DNA from: Bacteroidetes bacterium HLUCCA01
GTDB lineage: Bacteria > Bacteroidota > Rhodothermia > Balneolales > HLUCCA01
DNA length: 64,000 nt
Direction: 5' to 3'
NCBI GenBank assembly: GCA_001314545.1
Contig: LIHN01000001.1
Coordinates: 340,180 to 404,179 of the forward strand
Shown here piece after piece: positions 36,736 through 46,265 of the stretch. Each line of letters opens with the position of its first letter. Within the stretch, counting starts at the first letter, position 1. Position numbers and translations under genes: made by a program. The notes under the pieces were generated by a model. It was not told the DNA's origin. It ran no database searches and was given only the letters and a program-made list of their open reading frames with translations.

Positions 36736-39249
36736 ATGCCATTTATCAGTTCTGATTCTTTTCCAATCCAGAATCCGGTACTCATCGTAGCGATAGTTAT
36801 GTTGATTATTCTGATCTCACCGCTGGTATTCAGGAATCTGAAAATACCCGGGCTGGTGGGCATCATTCTGTCGGGCACCATTGTTGGTCCGAGCGTTACC
36901 GGCTGGCTTGAGCGTGACGCTACCATTGTTTTACTAGGTACAGTAGGGTTGCTCTACCTGATGTTTATGGCCGGATTGTCCATCGACCTGAATCAGTTTA
37001 ACAAGCTCAAAAACCGAAGCATTACTTTTGGGATAATCTCATTCGGTTTACCCATGCTGCTAAGCTATCTGGTCGCCCCCCCACTACTGGGCTACAGTAC
37101 CGCAACCTCATTACTGTTGGGTGCCATTGTGGGTTCTCATACGCTGCTTGCATATCCTATTGTCAGCCGGCTGGGAATCACCAAGAACAACGCCGTAACG
37201 ATGACGATGGGGGGCACGATGGTCACCGATTTGCTTTCCCTTTTCGTACTGGCCATCGTTATCGGTGCCGTAGATGAAGGATTAAGCGGCCGCTTTCTGC
37301 TTCAGTTTGGTGGAAGCGTCGGAATTTTTCTGGCTGTCAGCCTGCTGGTCATACCCCGGCTTGGCCGATGGTTTTTCAGAACGTTTCCGAAAGAAAATGA
37401 CGCCGAGTACACCTTCCTGTTAGCAATCCTGTTCGTTACGGCCTGGTTTGCGGAACTTTCGGGCCTTGCCGCCATTATAGGCGCTTTCCTTGCCGGACTA
37501 CTGCTTAATCGGATGGTCCCTGACAGCAGTCCGCTAATGAACCGCGTGCAATTTGTCGGCAACGCGCTGTTCATACCGTTTTTCCTGATTTCCGTGGGTA
37601 TGCTGGTGGATGTAAGCGTGCTGAGTCAGGCGGATGTATGGATAAAGGCCGGAATCTTTGCTGCGCTGGTCTATGTGGGTAAATATTTAGCTTCATTCGT
37701 AGCGCAATCACTATATTCACATTCCAGCGCTGAGGGATGGACCATTTTCGGGCTTTCTACGCCACAGGCTGCAGCAACACTTGCGGTTACACTGATTGGT
37801 TTTGAGAGTGGCCTCTTCGATGAAGTAGCAGTCAATGCGGTAGTGATTCTTATTTTGCTCACCTGCCTAACCGGACCCTGGCTGGTGGAAAAATATGGCA
37901 GAATCGTAGCTGTTGAGGAGTCTACCAAAGCCTACTTCGCCGGCGACGCACCCCAGCGTATCCTGGTCCCTCTGGCAAACCCGCAAACTGCGGAGGCTTT
38001 GATGGATATTGCCTTTGCCATGCGTGATCCGGGTTCAACGGAACAGGTATATCCCCTTAGCGTAGTGAGGGACGGAACGGACGTGGCCTCGCAGGTGGCC
38101 GACTCCGAGAAAATGCTGAGCCACGCTGTGATCTACGCCGCGGGTGCTGACATCCCGGTCAGCCCTCTTACCCGTATTGATATGAATATCGCCAATGGAA
38201 TATACCGGGCTGTAAAAGAACGACGTATCACCAACGTCGTGATTGGCTGGAACGGTCAGAGCTCGGCACGTCAACAGGTTTTTGGTGGAGTTCTTGATCA
38301 GCTGCTCAGACAATCCCGTGAAATGGTCATGGTGTGCAAAATTGAAAACAAACTCAGTACACATGAGAAAATCATTCTGGCAGTTCCACCGTTTGCAGGA
38401 CTTGAGAGTGGTTTTTCCGAAAGTCTTCGTTACATAAAAATTCTGGCCTCGCAGCTGGGTGCCAGCCTGACTGTGGTAACTAACAACGATCAGCTGGATT
38501 CACTCACGTCCATGGACAAAAAAACGGAGCCTCAGGTACCGGTGAACTATACCGGCTTAGAAGTTTGGGGAGATTTGATTATGACCCTTGATGACTTTAT
38601 GCAGAAGGAGGATTTGTTCATTCTGCAAAGTTCACGTGAAGGAACGTTATCATGGCGTCCCGGGCTCGACCGGCTTCCGGGTATCTTTGTAAACCGATAT
38701 CCACAGAGTAATTTTATTGCTGTTTATCCTTCCGAGGGTGATTATTTCACCAAGAATCCCTCCGATACCGGCAACGAGGCGGTGAGTACAGAATATGTGT
38801 TTGGATTATTGAGTCCGGATGCTGTGAGTATGTCAAATGAGAATCAAGATATTCTTACTCTGATCCGCCAGCTGATTGGATCCAGGTTGCGTATTGACGG
38901 TAATAAACTTGAATCGATTTGCGCAGCCGTCATGGATAATTCACTGGAATACATCCCGGAAATTGTTCCGGGCATTGCGATTCTGGATGCGCACATTCCC
39001 GATATAAGTGAAACGGTGGTCATAATTCATATCAGTAACGACGGCATCCATATACCGAAGACCTCCGGACCCACCCGGATAACTGTACTAGTTTTGAACC
39101 CAGATCACATCGGTATTGATCTGCACTACCGCAGACTGAATGCTGTAGCTCGGATATTCCGGGGTGAAGGTATCGTCGAACGTCTCACATCCGCACGGAA
39201 TGAACAAGAGGTTCTGGCCGTACTGCAAGACACTGGCGCAAACAGCTGA
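36736..39249 (+). CDS. CPA2-type cation:proton antiporter with USP-like and degenerate EIIA-like C-terminal domains
   Basis: 837-residue protein. Residues about 15-395 form a 12-13-helix Na+(K+)/H+ exchanger of the Kef/CPA2 group (start of domain FRNLKIPGLVGIILSGTIVGP). The cytoplasmic part has two universal-stress-like segments (about 410-545 and 550-690) and, from about 700, a domain that aligns with PTS EIIA/PtsN. The EIIA phospho-His motif (AIPHGR in the nearby PtsN) reads AILDAH here, so position 751 is Asp. No TrkA-N nucleotide domain is seen. A role in pH and K+/Na+ homeostasis is inferred. The C-terminal tail may sense or mimic PTS-Ntr signalling. Confidence 0.85.
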   Translation: MPFISSDSFPIQNPVLIVAIVMLIILISPLVFRNLKIPGLVGIILSGTIVGPSVTGWLERDATIVLLGTVGLLYLMFMAGLSIDLNQFNKLKNRSITFGIISFGLPMLLSYLVAPPLLGYSTATSLLLGAIVGSHTLLAYPIVSRLGITKNNAVTMTMGGTMVTDLLSLFVLAIVIGAVDEGLSGRFLLQFGGSVGIFLAVSLLVIPRLGRWFFRTFPKENDAEYTFLLAILFVTAWFAELSGLAAIIGAFLAGLLLNRMVPDSSPLMNRVQFVGNALFIPFFLISVGMLVDVSVLSQADVWIKAGIFAALVYVGKYLASFVAQSLYSHSSAEGWTIFGLSTPQAAATLAVTLIGFESGLFDEVAVNAVVILILLTCLTGPWLVEKYGRIVAVEESTKAYFAGDAPQRILVPLANPQTAEALMDIAFAMRDPGSTEQVYPLSVVRDGTDVASQVADSEKMLSHAVIYAAGADIPVSPLTRIDMNIANGIYRAVKERRITNVVIGWNGQSSARQQVFGGVLDQLLRQSREMVMVCKIENKLSTHEKIILAVPPFAGLESGFSESLRYIKILASQLGASLTVVTNNDQLDSLTSMDKKTEPQVPVNYTGLEVWGDLIMTLDDFMQKEDLFILQSSREGTLSWRPGLDRLPGIFVNRYPQSNFIAVYPSEGDYFTKNPSDTGNEAVSTEYVFGLLSPDAVSMSNENQDILTLIRQLIGSRLRIDGNKLESICAAVMDNSLEYIPEIVPGIAILDAHIPDISETVVIIHISNDGIHIPKTSGPTRITVLVLNPDHIGIDLHYRRLNAVARIFRGEGIVERLTSARNEQEVLAVLQDTGANS

Positions 39250-39388
39250 ATGTGGCAATCTAAAGATCGTAACGCCGTTTTTAGTGTCCCTCGGAAAATC
39301 CTACCCGGAATTATTCAAGACACAGGGAATCATCGATAGATTGATTTTCAGCTACATACTGGCCCTTATTGTCTGACTACCTGCGGGT

Positions 39389-40285
39389 TCAGGGATAGAC
39401 CGCTTTTTTAGCGGCCAGGAGGGTATTTTTCATGAGCATAGCTACCGTCATAGGTCCTACTCCACCGGGAACCGGGGTAATCCAGCTGGCTTTTTCTGCA
39501 ACCGAATCATAGTCGCAGTCACCAACCAGACGGTAACCGCGATCAACAGAGGGATCGGCAACACGATTCATGCCTACATCAATAACAACCGCCCCTTCTT
39601 TAACCATCTGACCAGTAATTAATCCCGGCACCCCTGCCGCCACAATCAGAATATCAGCACCGATGGTGTGACGGGTCAAATCCCTGGTGTATTTATGGCA
39701 TAATGTAGTAGTTGCCTTCCCTTCGTCATTTTCACGGGAAAGCATAATCGCCGCAGGAGAACCTACTATATTACTGGCTCCAACCACCACCACGTCTTTT
39801 GACTTGGCGGAAAGTGAATAGTATTTGAGCAGTTCCATGATGCCTGCCGGTGTGCAGGAGCGGTAGCAGGGCTGGCCGATGGTAAGCCGTCCTACATTCA
39901 TCGGGTGAAAACCATCTACATCTTTACGATGGTCGATACTCTCAATAACAGCCAGTGGGGTCATGTGCGCAGGCAAAGGCAGCTGTACGAGTATCCCGTC
40001 AATAGTCGGGTCGTCATTATATTTGGCGATGTGTTCCTTGAGAATTTTCTCCGAGGTGGTGTCTGGCAGCATCAAGGTTTCCGACAGAATACCTACTTCT
40101 TCACAGGCCCTGGTCTTGGCACCCACATATACTTTAGAAGCTTGATTACCTCCCACCAATACTACCTGCAGTTTGGGTGCACGGTTCCCGGAGTTTACCC
40201 AGTCATGAACGTCCTGGCGAACTTCCTCCCGTATGAGTGCGGCTACGTGGCGACCATCAATAATATTGGGTACAGGTTTATTCAT
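39389..40285 (-). CDS. folD: bifunctional methylenetetrahydrofolate dehydrogenase/cyclohydrolase
   Basis: 298-residue cytoplasmic enzyme interconverting methylene-, methenyl- and formyl-tetrahydrofolate, supplying one-carbon units for purines and initiator tRNA. The catalytic region KVYVGAKTRACEEVGI (active-site Tyr and Lys), QLPLPAHM, the NADP loop VVVGASNIVGSPAA and the ending PVPGGVGPMTVAMLM are all present. Its start overlaps the stop of the sigma-54 regulator by four bases. The 139-bp convergent gap to the antiporter holds no clear terminator. Confidence 0.97.
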   Translation of the reverse strand: MNKPVPNIIDGRHVAALIREEVRQDVHDWVNSGNRAPKLQVVLVGGNQASKVYVGAKTRACEEVGILSETLMLPDTTSEKILKEHIAKYNDDPTIDGILVQLPLPAHMTPLAVIESIDHRKDVDGFHPMNVGRLTIGQPCYRSCTPAGIMELLKYYSLSAKSKDVVVVGASNIVGSPAAIMLSRENDEGKATTTLCHKYTRDLTRHTIGADILIVAAGVPGLITGQMVKEGAVVIDVGMNRVADPSVDRGYRLVGDCDYDSVAEKASWITPVPGGVGPMTVAMLMKNTLLAAKKAVYP

Positions 40286-41670
40286 CGGTGTATGTGATAT
40301 TTTTTCATTTTGTTGTACATATGGCTGCGTTGCATTCCAATTTTGTCGGCCGTCACAGAGATGTTCCAGTCGTTGGCTTCCAGCATCCGCAGCAAGTAAA
40401 CCCTCTCAGCAGACTCTTTGAACTCCTGAAATCCTGAAGCGGATTCAATCAGGCCGGATAGCGGGTCCTCATCGGGTTCATCCTTCCCGGGAACATTACG
40501 CGATACGAGCCGGTCAACGGTATCCGCGTCAATTACAGGGTTCAACGCGAGAATACCTAGTCGCTCTACCACATTATGCAGTTCACGGATATTACCCGTC
40601 CAGGGAAGGGTTTCCAGACGATGCATGGCCTGCGGACTGAATGACTTACTGGCGAAAATTATATCACGGCCGGCCAGCTGATCCAAAAAGGCCTCGGCCA
40701 GAACAGGAATATCCTCTTTCCTTTCCCGTAGTGGAGGTACATGAACGGGAATGACATTTAGCCGGTGATACAAATCTTCACGGAATTTCCCGCCTTCAAT
40801 GGCTTCCTGTAAATTTTTATTGGTAGCCGATACAATACGTACATCCACTGCGACCGGGGTCGTGCCTCCGACGCGCACCAGTGTTTGTTCCTGCAGAACC
40901 CTGAGTACCTTAGCCTGGGATTCCGGGGGCATGTCACCGATTTCGTCCAGAAACAGGGTGCCGCCATGGGCCTGTTCAAATTTACCGATTCGTTGTCGGA
41001 CTGCCCCGGTGAAAGCACCCTTTTCATGTCCGAAAAGTTCGCTTTCAAGCAGTTCAGCCGGTATTGCTGCACAATTTACTTCTATAAAAGGCCTGTCAGC
41101 ACGTTTACTGAGTTCATGCATCCATCGGGCTACCAGCTCTTTACCGGTTCCGTTCTCACCGGTAATAAGCACGCGTGCATCGGTAGGTGCTACCCGTTTG
41201 ATTGTCTGTCTGATGGTATCAATTGCCTTGCTGTTCCCCAGAATTTCAGACACATTGCTGATTTTTCGGCGCATCGTACGGTTTTGATCGTACAGTGATT
41301 TGCGCTCAAGGGCGTTGCGTGTGGCTATCAGGAGACGATTCAGGTCCGGTGGTTTCTGGAGAAAATCAAAGGCACCGAGACGGGTCGATTTAACCGCCGT
41401 ATCAATGTTACCATGACCTGTCAGCATAATTACCGGAAACGTATAGCCGGATCCGGATACTTTTTCAAGTACTTCAAGTCCGTCCATACCCTGCATCTTG
41501 ACATCCAGAAACATCAGATCTACCGGTCCCTTCTCCACGAGCAGGTTCAGGGCTTCTTCACCCGAGGACGTCTCCAGCACTTCGTAGCCTTCAAATTCCA
41601 GAATTTCGCGTAACGCCCTGCGGATACCCGGCTCATCGTCTGTGAGTAAAATCCTGGCGTTGGCTTTCAT
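40282..41670 (-). CDS. sigma-54-dependent response regulator (NtrC family)
   Basis: 462-residue transcription activator with three domains. The receiver (1-120) has acidic pocket Asp11/Asp12, phospho-acceptor Asp56 and Lys106. The AAA+ domain (140-380) has Walker A GENGTGKE at 171-178 and the sigma-54-contacting GAFTGA loop at 218-223. A Fis-type HTH occupies about 420-460 (ADKIGMQRSHMYNKMKKY). No sensor kinase gene is adjacent, so the partner is unknown. ptsN lies 54 bases upstream on the same strand and folD is coupled downstream. Confidence 0.95.
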   Translation of the reverse strand: MKANARILLTDDEPGIRRALREILEFEGYEVLETSSGEEALNLLVEKGPVDLMFLDVKMQGMDGLEVLEKVSGSGYTFPVIMLTGHGNIDTAVKSTRLGAFDFLQKPPDLNRLLIATRNALERKSLYDQNRTMRRKISNVSEILGNSKAIDTIRQTIKRVAPTDARVLITGENGTGKELVARWMHELSKRADRPFIEVNCAAIPAELLESELFGHEKGAFTGAVRQRIGKFEQAHGGTLFLDEIGDMPPESQAKVLRVLQEQTLVRVGGTTPVAVDVRIVSATNKNLQEAIEGGKFREDLYHRLNVIPVHVPPLRERKEDIPVLAEAFLDQLAGRDIIFASKSFSPQAMHRLETLPWTGNIRELHNVVERLGILALNPVIDADTVDRLVSRNVPGKDEPDEDPLSGLIESASGFQEFKESAERVYLLRMLEANDWNISVTADKIGMQRSHMYNKMKKYHIHR

Positions 41671-41698
41671 GAAAGTTGGATTCGGGGTAAAAGAACGT

Positions 41699-41716
41699 CC
41701 GGCCCGATCAGGCCGG
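41699..41716. repeat. GC-rich hairpin between ptsN and the response regulator
   Basis: Perfect 6-bp arms CCGGCC (41699-41704) and GGCCGG (41711-41716) with a 6-base loop, inside the 54-bp gap. No T-run follows directly on the minus strand, so it may slow rather than stop transcription between the two genes. Confidence 0.3.
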
Positions 41717-41724
41717 CAGAAAAA

Positions 41725-42180
41725 TCAAAGCTCTTCTTCGGTAAAAAAAGCGATAATCTCAGCAGAGCTGGTACAGGAAGCTATCCTGTCACGGAAAGCG
41801 TCGTTGTTCATCAGTTTTGAAATACGGCTAAGCAATTTTATATGCTGGCTGCTCTGCGATTCCGGACCGATGAGCAGGAATATCATGGAAACCGGTTTTT
41901 GGTCGATGGAGCCATAATCAATAGGGGTTCTCAACTTGCCAAAAGCAACGAAATTATCCTGAATGCCTTTAACCCGCCCGTGGGGGATTGCCAAACCCTT
42001 TCCAACCCCGGTACTCATTACGGCTTCACGCTCCAGCACGGCAGTTAACGCCGTTTGCGTGAGCTCTTCTCCTACGGATTCCCGAATGGTGTGTACCAGC
42101 GTGGTAATCGCTTCCTGTTTGGTGGTCACATCCAGATCAGCAATAACGTTCCCATCATGAAGCAGTTCAGAAATTTTCAT
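41725..42180 (-). CDS. ptsN: PTS EIIA-Ntr-type regulatory protein
   Basis: 151-residue fructose/mannitol-type EIIA domain. The phosphorylatable His67 lies in GLAIPHGRVKG, and MSTGVGKG just before it is typical. In Proteobacteria EIIA-Ntr has a regulatory rather than sugar-transport role, controlling K+ uptake systems and sigma-54-linked nitrogen functions. Here it lies directly upstream of a sigma-54 regulator. It is also about 2.5 kb from a CPA2 antiporter that carries an EIIA-like tail, which supports an ion-homeostasis link by inference. Confidence 0.88.
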   Translation of the reverse strand: MKISELLHDGNVIADLDVTTKQEAITTLVHTIRESVGEELTQTALTAVLEREAVMSTGVGKGLAIPHGRVKGIQDNFVAFGKLRTPIDYGSIDQKPVSMIFLLIGPESQSSQHIKLLSRISKLMNNDAFRDRIASCTSSAEIIAFFTEEEL

Positions 42181-42295
42181 CTATACTTGTATTTGTGAAT
42201 ATGTGCCCGAAATATACCAATCTTCGTTTCCATCTGACAAACTGAAAGATACCCACAGAATATTGCGTCACCGTTAAATTCCGTACCTTCTACTC

Positions 42296-42964
42296 ATGCA
42301 ATTTTTCCGGACCAGCTATCAGATATTCCTGAAAGACCTTCGCATAGAAGTGCGATCGCGCTATGGCATCAATACCATCCTGGCCTTTGTACTGGCGGCC
42401 CTCATGGTAGTCCTGTTTGCCCTTAAGGCCGAGAATCTGCAGATGGAGGCGCGAAGTGGCCTGATCTGGATTATCATTTTATTTGCATCGATGGCGGCAC
42501 TCCCACGCTCGTTTGTCTCCGAAACAGACCAGGGCACCTTCGACTTACTCCGATTAACACTTGCCGCTCCACCCGTTTTTACCGGAAAGCTTCTGTACAA
42601 TTTTTTGTTTACACTGGCGGTTTCGGTGTTTACACTGGTTCTGTATCTGTTTATGCTGGGCATCAGTGTAGTACAGCCGCTCACGCTGATGCTATCCCTG
42701 CTGTTCGGTTCCCTGGGCCTGGCTTCGGTTTCAACACTGCTGGCTTCTCTGGTTGCCCAAAGCTCACAGCGAGGCGCAATTTTCTCGGTAATGAGCATTC
42801 CGCTGTTGATTCCGTTAATTCTGATATTATCAAATACCACCTATGCCGGATTTTTCGGCGACCAGGATGCCGGTGCTATCAATGATATGATGGCATTGAT
42901 CGGCTATGCCGGAGCAACCGTTACAGCCGGAAGCCTGCTGTTCGATTTTGTCTGGGAGGAGTAA
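42296..42964 (+). CDS. ccmB: cytochrome c maturation ABC permease CcmB
   Basis: 222-residue inner-membrane protein with six TM helices and the CcmB pattern FLKDLRIEVRSRYGINTILAF at the N-terminus, FVSETDQGTFDLLRLTLAA near residue 80, and LLIPLILILS. With CcmA and CcmC it takes part in haem delivery for c-type cytochrome assembly in the periplasm. No ccmA, ccmC or ccmE is seen nearby, so the system is dispersed. The 115-bp divergent gap upstream (to ptsN) shows no recognisable motif. Confidence 0.92.
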   Translation: MQFFRTSYQIFLKDLRIEVRSRYGINTILAFVLAALMVVLFALKAENLQMEARSGLIWIIILFASMAALPRSFVSETDQGTFDLLRLTLAAPPVFTGKLLYNFLFTLAVSVFTLVLYLFMLGISVVQPLTLMLSLLFGSLGLASVSTLLASLVAQSSQRGAIFSVMSIPLLIPLILILSNTTYAGFFGDQDAGAINDMMALIGYAGATVTAGSLLFDFVWEE

Positions 42965-42982
42965 ATTTAATTCGGCTTTTTT

Positions 42983-44167
42983 ATGGTACACATCGGATCA
43001 AAATGCATCGTCGGACAAGAAAAAGTTCGTGCTGAAATTGCCCGCATCGTGAGTTCCGGCAGAATAGGCCACGCCTATTTGCTGACCGGACCACCTGGAG
43101 TTGGGAAAAAAGCCCTGGCGCTGGCCTTTGCCGAGGCCGTCAACGGCGTGGAAAATCTCAGTGAGCTGGGTGATCGTAAATCTTCAGCTAAAAGCAGCTG
43201 GTTCGTCCATCCCGACATTCATCTGTTCATTCCGGTACCAAAATCGGCCTCCTCCACAGAGCTCACCGGCCGATTGCAGCTCCTGGCCGATGACCCCTAC
43301 GCTATTGTGGATTTTGCCAGCAGACCGTCACTGGACGGTTCATTTGACGGAAAAAACCGCAAGGCATTTTATCACAAAGATTATTTCAAGGATGACATCC
43401 GTCCGGCTATGTTTCTCAAGCCCAATGAAGGTCGCAGAACGGTGGTTGTTTTATCCAACATCGAAACCATGCATCCCAATGTGGCCAACGCGTTTCTGAA
43501 AACACTGGAGGAACCTACCGAAAACCTCATGTTTATTCTGACTACCGATAATTTCAACAGTCTGCTTCCCACTATCGTATCACGTTGCCAGCTATTGCGG
43601 TGTACCAGCATCCGGACCGAGGAGATCCAGGCCAGTCTGATTGAAAAAGATGGAATGGCAGAAGCTGATGCTGAATACCTGGCACGAATTTCCGGGGGTA
43701 ATTATGCTTCTACCCGTTTTTACGATGCAAAGACGCTGCGGGAGAATCGCAGGCAGATCATCCAGTTCCTGCGAATGGCCTACACCCAGGATGCCGGTGA
43801 GATCGTGTCGCTGGCAAGCAGCTGGTCGGCCGCGTTTTCAACCGAGCAGCATATTGCGATGTTTAACATGATCGAAGTCTTTCTGCGCGATCTTGCCGTC
43901 TATCTGGATACCGAAGACGTTCGACTGCTGACCAATGCGGATCAGATCGATACAATCAAAAAGTTTACAGCATCACTGAAAAACGCCCGGCTGGAAGCCA
44001 TGATTGCCACCGTAAACAGTTTCCGGGCGTTGGTATATCAAAACATTCAGCCTAAGCTTATCTATACGGTGATGGCGCTGCGATTCGGGTTTCTGTTACG
44101 TGGCGGTGATACCCCCATCCCCGAAGACGAAGCGTGGAAGCATTTTCCGGCACTAACCAATCTGTAA
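42983..44167 (+). CDS. holB: DNA polymerase III delta' subunit
   Basis: 394-residue clamp-loader AAA+ subunit. The start IVGQEKVRAEIARIVSSGRIGHAYLLTGPPGVGKKALA carries a P-loop. The sensor and SRC regions read HPNVANAFLKTLEEP and LLPTIVSRCQLLRC. The four-Cys zinc module common in delta' proteins is not seen. An insertion near residues 60-140 (VHPDIHLFIPVPKS, then KNRKAFYHKDYF) resembles the usual delta' lid with extra length. It starts 18 bases after ccmB and dapF follows one base after its stop. Confidence 0.88.
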   Translation: MVHIGSKCIVGQEKVRAEIARIVSSGRIGHAYLLTGPPGVGKKALALAFAEAVNGVENLSELGDRKSSAKSSWFVHPDIHLFIPVPKSASSTELTGRLQLLADDPYAIVDFASRPSLDGSFDGKNRKAFYHKDYFKDDIRPAMFLKPNEGRRTVVVLSNIETMHPNVANAFLKTLEEPTENLMFILTTDNFNSLLPTIVSRCQLLRCTSIRTEEIQASLIEKDGMAEADAEYLARISGGNYASTRFYDAKTLRENRRQIIQFLRMAYTQDAGEIVSLASSWSAAFSTEQHIAMFNMIEVFLRDLAVYLDTEDVRLLTNADQIDTIKKFTASLKNARLEAMIATVNSFRALVYQNIQPKLIYTVMALRFGFLLRGGDTPIPEDEAWKHFPALTNL

Positions 44168-44168
44168 C

Positions 44169-44978
44169 ATGGAATTTTTCAAACTCCAGGGCGCAGGCAA
44201 TGATTTTGTGGTCTTCGACAATCGTGACGGGGCCATGTCTTTGGATGACCTCATTGCAATTACTCCACGACTCTCCCATCGACGTACCGGAGTTGGAGCT
44301 GATGGTGTTATGGCACTTTTTCCCGCGTCTGACAACCAGACGGCCTATTCGATGATCTACCGTAACGCCGACGGGTCAGATGCCGGTATGTGTGGTAATG
44401 GTGGACGGTGTATTGCACGCCTGGCTGCTGAACTTGGTGTTTCCAATTCTCATCGTTTCAGGGTACACAATAACGTGTATGAGGTACAGGTTCTGCCTGA
44501 TAGGGTACGCCTTCATTTTCCTTCAAAACCCACAATTAAATCTGTGGAAGATCCACAATTCGGAATACTGTATCAGGTCTGCACCGGTACGGAACATGTA
44601 GTTGTCAATGTTTCTGAACATCAGCTGAAAGACCGTCAATGGCTGCGTGAAACGGGGAAAACGCTGCGGTACGACCCGCGTTTCAGTCCGCGCGGAACCA
44701 ATGTTAACTTCATGCTGTCAAGGGCTGATCATACCGTTGACCTGGTGACCTACGAACGCGGTGTGGAAAACCTTACCTTATCGTGCGGAACAGGTTCTCT
44801 GGCTGCCGGACTTGTTTCTGCCCACCAGCATGACCATCCACCGGGTGTCCATCGAATTTCTGTAGTTAATTCCGGCGGTATTCTTCAGGCAGAGTTCCGG
44901 AAAATGGATGCCGGTTATTCCTCATTGGTACTTGAGGGACCGGCTGAAATTGTTTTTAAGGGAAAAATTAATGTCTAA
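44169..44978 (+). CDS. dapF: diaminopimelate epimerase
   Basis: 269-residue cofactor-independent racemase converting LL- to meso-diaminopimelate for lysine and peptidoglycan. The two catalytic cysteines are Cys75 (GMCGNGGRC) and Cys206 (LSCGTGSLA), and the N-terminal LQGAGNDFVVFDN motif is complete. The start lies one base past the holB stop. The 3' end overlaps the T9SS plug gene by eight bases. Confidence 0.97.
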   Translation: MEFFKLQGAGNDFVVFDNRDGAMSLDDLIAITPRLSHRRTGVGADGVMALFPASDNQTAYSMIYRNADGSDAGMCGNGGRCIARLAAELGVSNSHRFRVHNNVYEVQVLPDRVRLHFPSKPTIKSVEDPQFGILYQVCTGTEHVVVNVSEHQLKDRQWLRETGKTLRYDPRFSPRGTNVNFMLSRADHTVDLVTYERGVENLTLSCGTGSLAAGLVSAHQHDHPPGVHRISVVNSGGILQAEFRKMDAGYSSLVLEGPAEIVFKGKINV

Positions 44979-46248
44979 AAAGGCCTTAATAGTTCTTTGT
45001 CTACTGCTGATGGGAGCATGCTCAAGCCCCGAAATTACCTCTCCCCTGCAAACGCCTTCCCAACCAGCACTGATTAATGCCTATACCCTGCCCGGACAGA
45101 AACTGCCACCGGCAACGGTCCGCAGTATCGAATTATTCAGACTTCATCCGGGAACCGAGCCGGTGCTCAGACTTGGCTCACAGGAGCAACTCACGATTCA
45201 GTTTGACGAACTGGCCCGTTCATCAAATCAATTTCGGGTTGAATTTACCCACCACAATTATGACTGGTCGCAGAGTAATCTGATACCAAACCAGTACATA
45301 CGCGGTTTCATGAATGATTTTATTCAAGGTGGTAGTCCGGGCAGGTTTCAAAACCCACAGTGGTTTGCCTATGAATACACTTTTCCCAACGAGCAGCTTA
45401 GGTTGCTTCTTCCCGGGAACTATATGATTCATGTCTACCGCCAGGAGAACAGTGAAAAGCTGTTTTCCATGCCGTTTCTGGTAGCTCAGGAAGACGATGA
45501 CCGCCTTGATGTACAGGCAGAGACCCTTTATAATACGGGGTCAGGTGCCGCCCGATCCCACCAATTGTTTGCAACGTACCGTTATGAAGATCCGTCCGTG
45601 CTACCCCGGAACGATCTGAGCATTGTTTTTGTGCAAAATCAGTTTTGGTCGAGGTTCAAGGTGGCCGATCAAGCCGACTTTTCCCGTGATGGTGTGGGCA
45701 GGCTCTACCTTTCCAGAGCGGAGTCCTTCCATGCGGATGAAAGCTTTCTGCAGCTGGACCTTGGCAGTATCGAAAACTACAGCATGCAGGTGGTTGATTT
45801 CGATCAGGATCAGCGCATACCTCGCATTACCCTGTTGCCTGATGTGCTGGCATTCCTGAACTTCGGCACGGGGGGAGCGGTCGGGGAACCTGCCAGCGGT
45901 CCGAACGCACGGTATGCTCTGGTTCGGTTTCAGCTTGATCCGCCATCTGGCATCAATGCACAGACTCCCCTGTACCTGGTTGGATCATTTAATAACTGGG
46001 GTATATCGCCTCAATATAGGCTGCGGGAAGATTCCGTTAACGGGCTACTGAGCACCACAGCCGTTTTGAAAGAAGGAAGGTATGCCTATCAGTATGTCAC
46101 CCTGCAAGACCGTACCGTGAGCAGTACTCCGCTGATGGAATCACAGGGGGCAACTGTGCAGGAATACATCGCACTTGTTTACCGCAGGGATCAGAACCTG
46201 CAGGCAGATGTTCTTGCAGGCTGGAAAAAGATTCGCGTAAGCAACTGA
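44971..46248 (+). CDS. type IX secretion system plug-family lipoprotein (DUF5103)
   Basis: 425-residue lipoprotein. A signal peptide with lipobox LMGAC gives lipidation at Cys17. The region about 55-200 matches the T9SS plug N-terminal family: VRSIELFRLHPGTEPVLRLG, EQLTIQFDEL, YDWSQSNLIPNQYIRGF and a LPGNYMIHVYR ending. The C-terminal part (about 330-420) has a YLVGSFNNWG motif like carbohydrate-binding early-set domains. In Flavobacterium the plug closes the SprA translocon between substrates. No other T9SS gene is in the window. ATG 44971 is chosen because an upstream ATG at 44908 lies inside dapF and would bury the signal peptide. Confidence 0.82.
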   Translation: MSKKALIVLCLLLMGACSSPEITSPLQTPSQPALINAYTLPGQKLPPATVRSIELFRLHPGTEPVLRLGSQEQLTIQFDELARSSNQFRVEFTHHNYDWSQSNLIPNQYIRGFMNDFIQGGSPGRFQNPQWFAYEYTFPNEQLRLLLPGNYMIHVYRQENSEKLFSMPFLVAQEDDDRLDVQAETLYNTGSGAARSHQLFATYRYEDPSVLPRNDLSIVFVQNQFWSRFKVADQADFSRDGVGRLYLSRAESFHADESFLQLDLGSIENYSMQVVDFDQDQRIPRITLLPDVLAFLNFGTGGAVGEPASGPNARYALVRFQLDPPSGINAQTPLYLVGSFNNWGISPQYRLREDSVNGLLSTTAVLKEGRYAYQYVTLQDRTVSSTPLMESQGATVQEYIALVYRRDQNLQADVLAGWKKIRVSN

Positions 46249-46265
46249 GGAGCTGTAGTCCTGGC

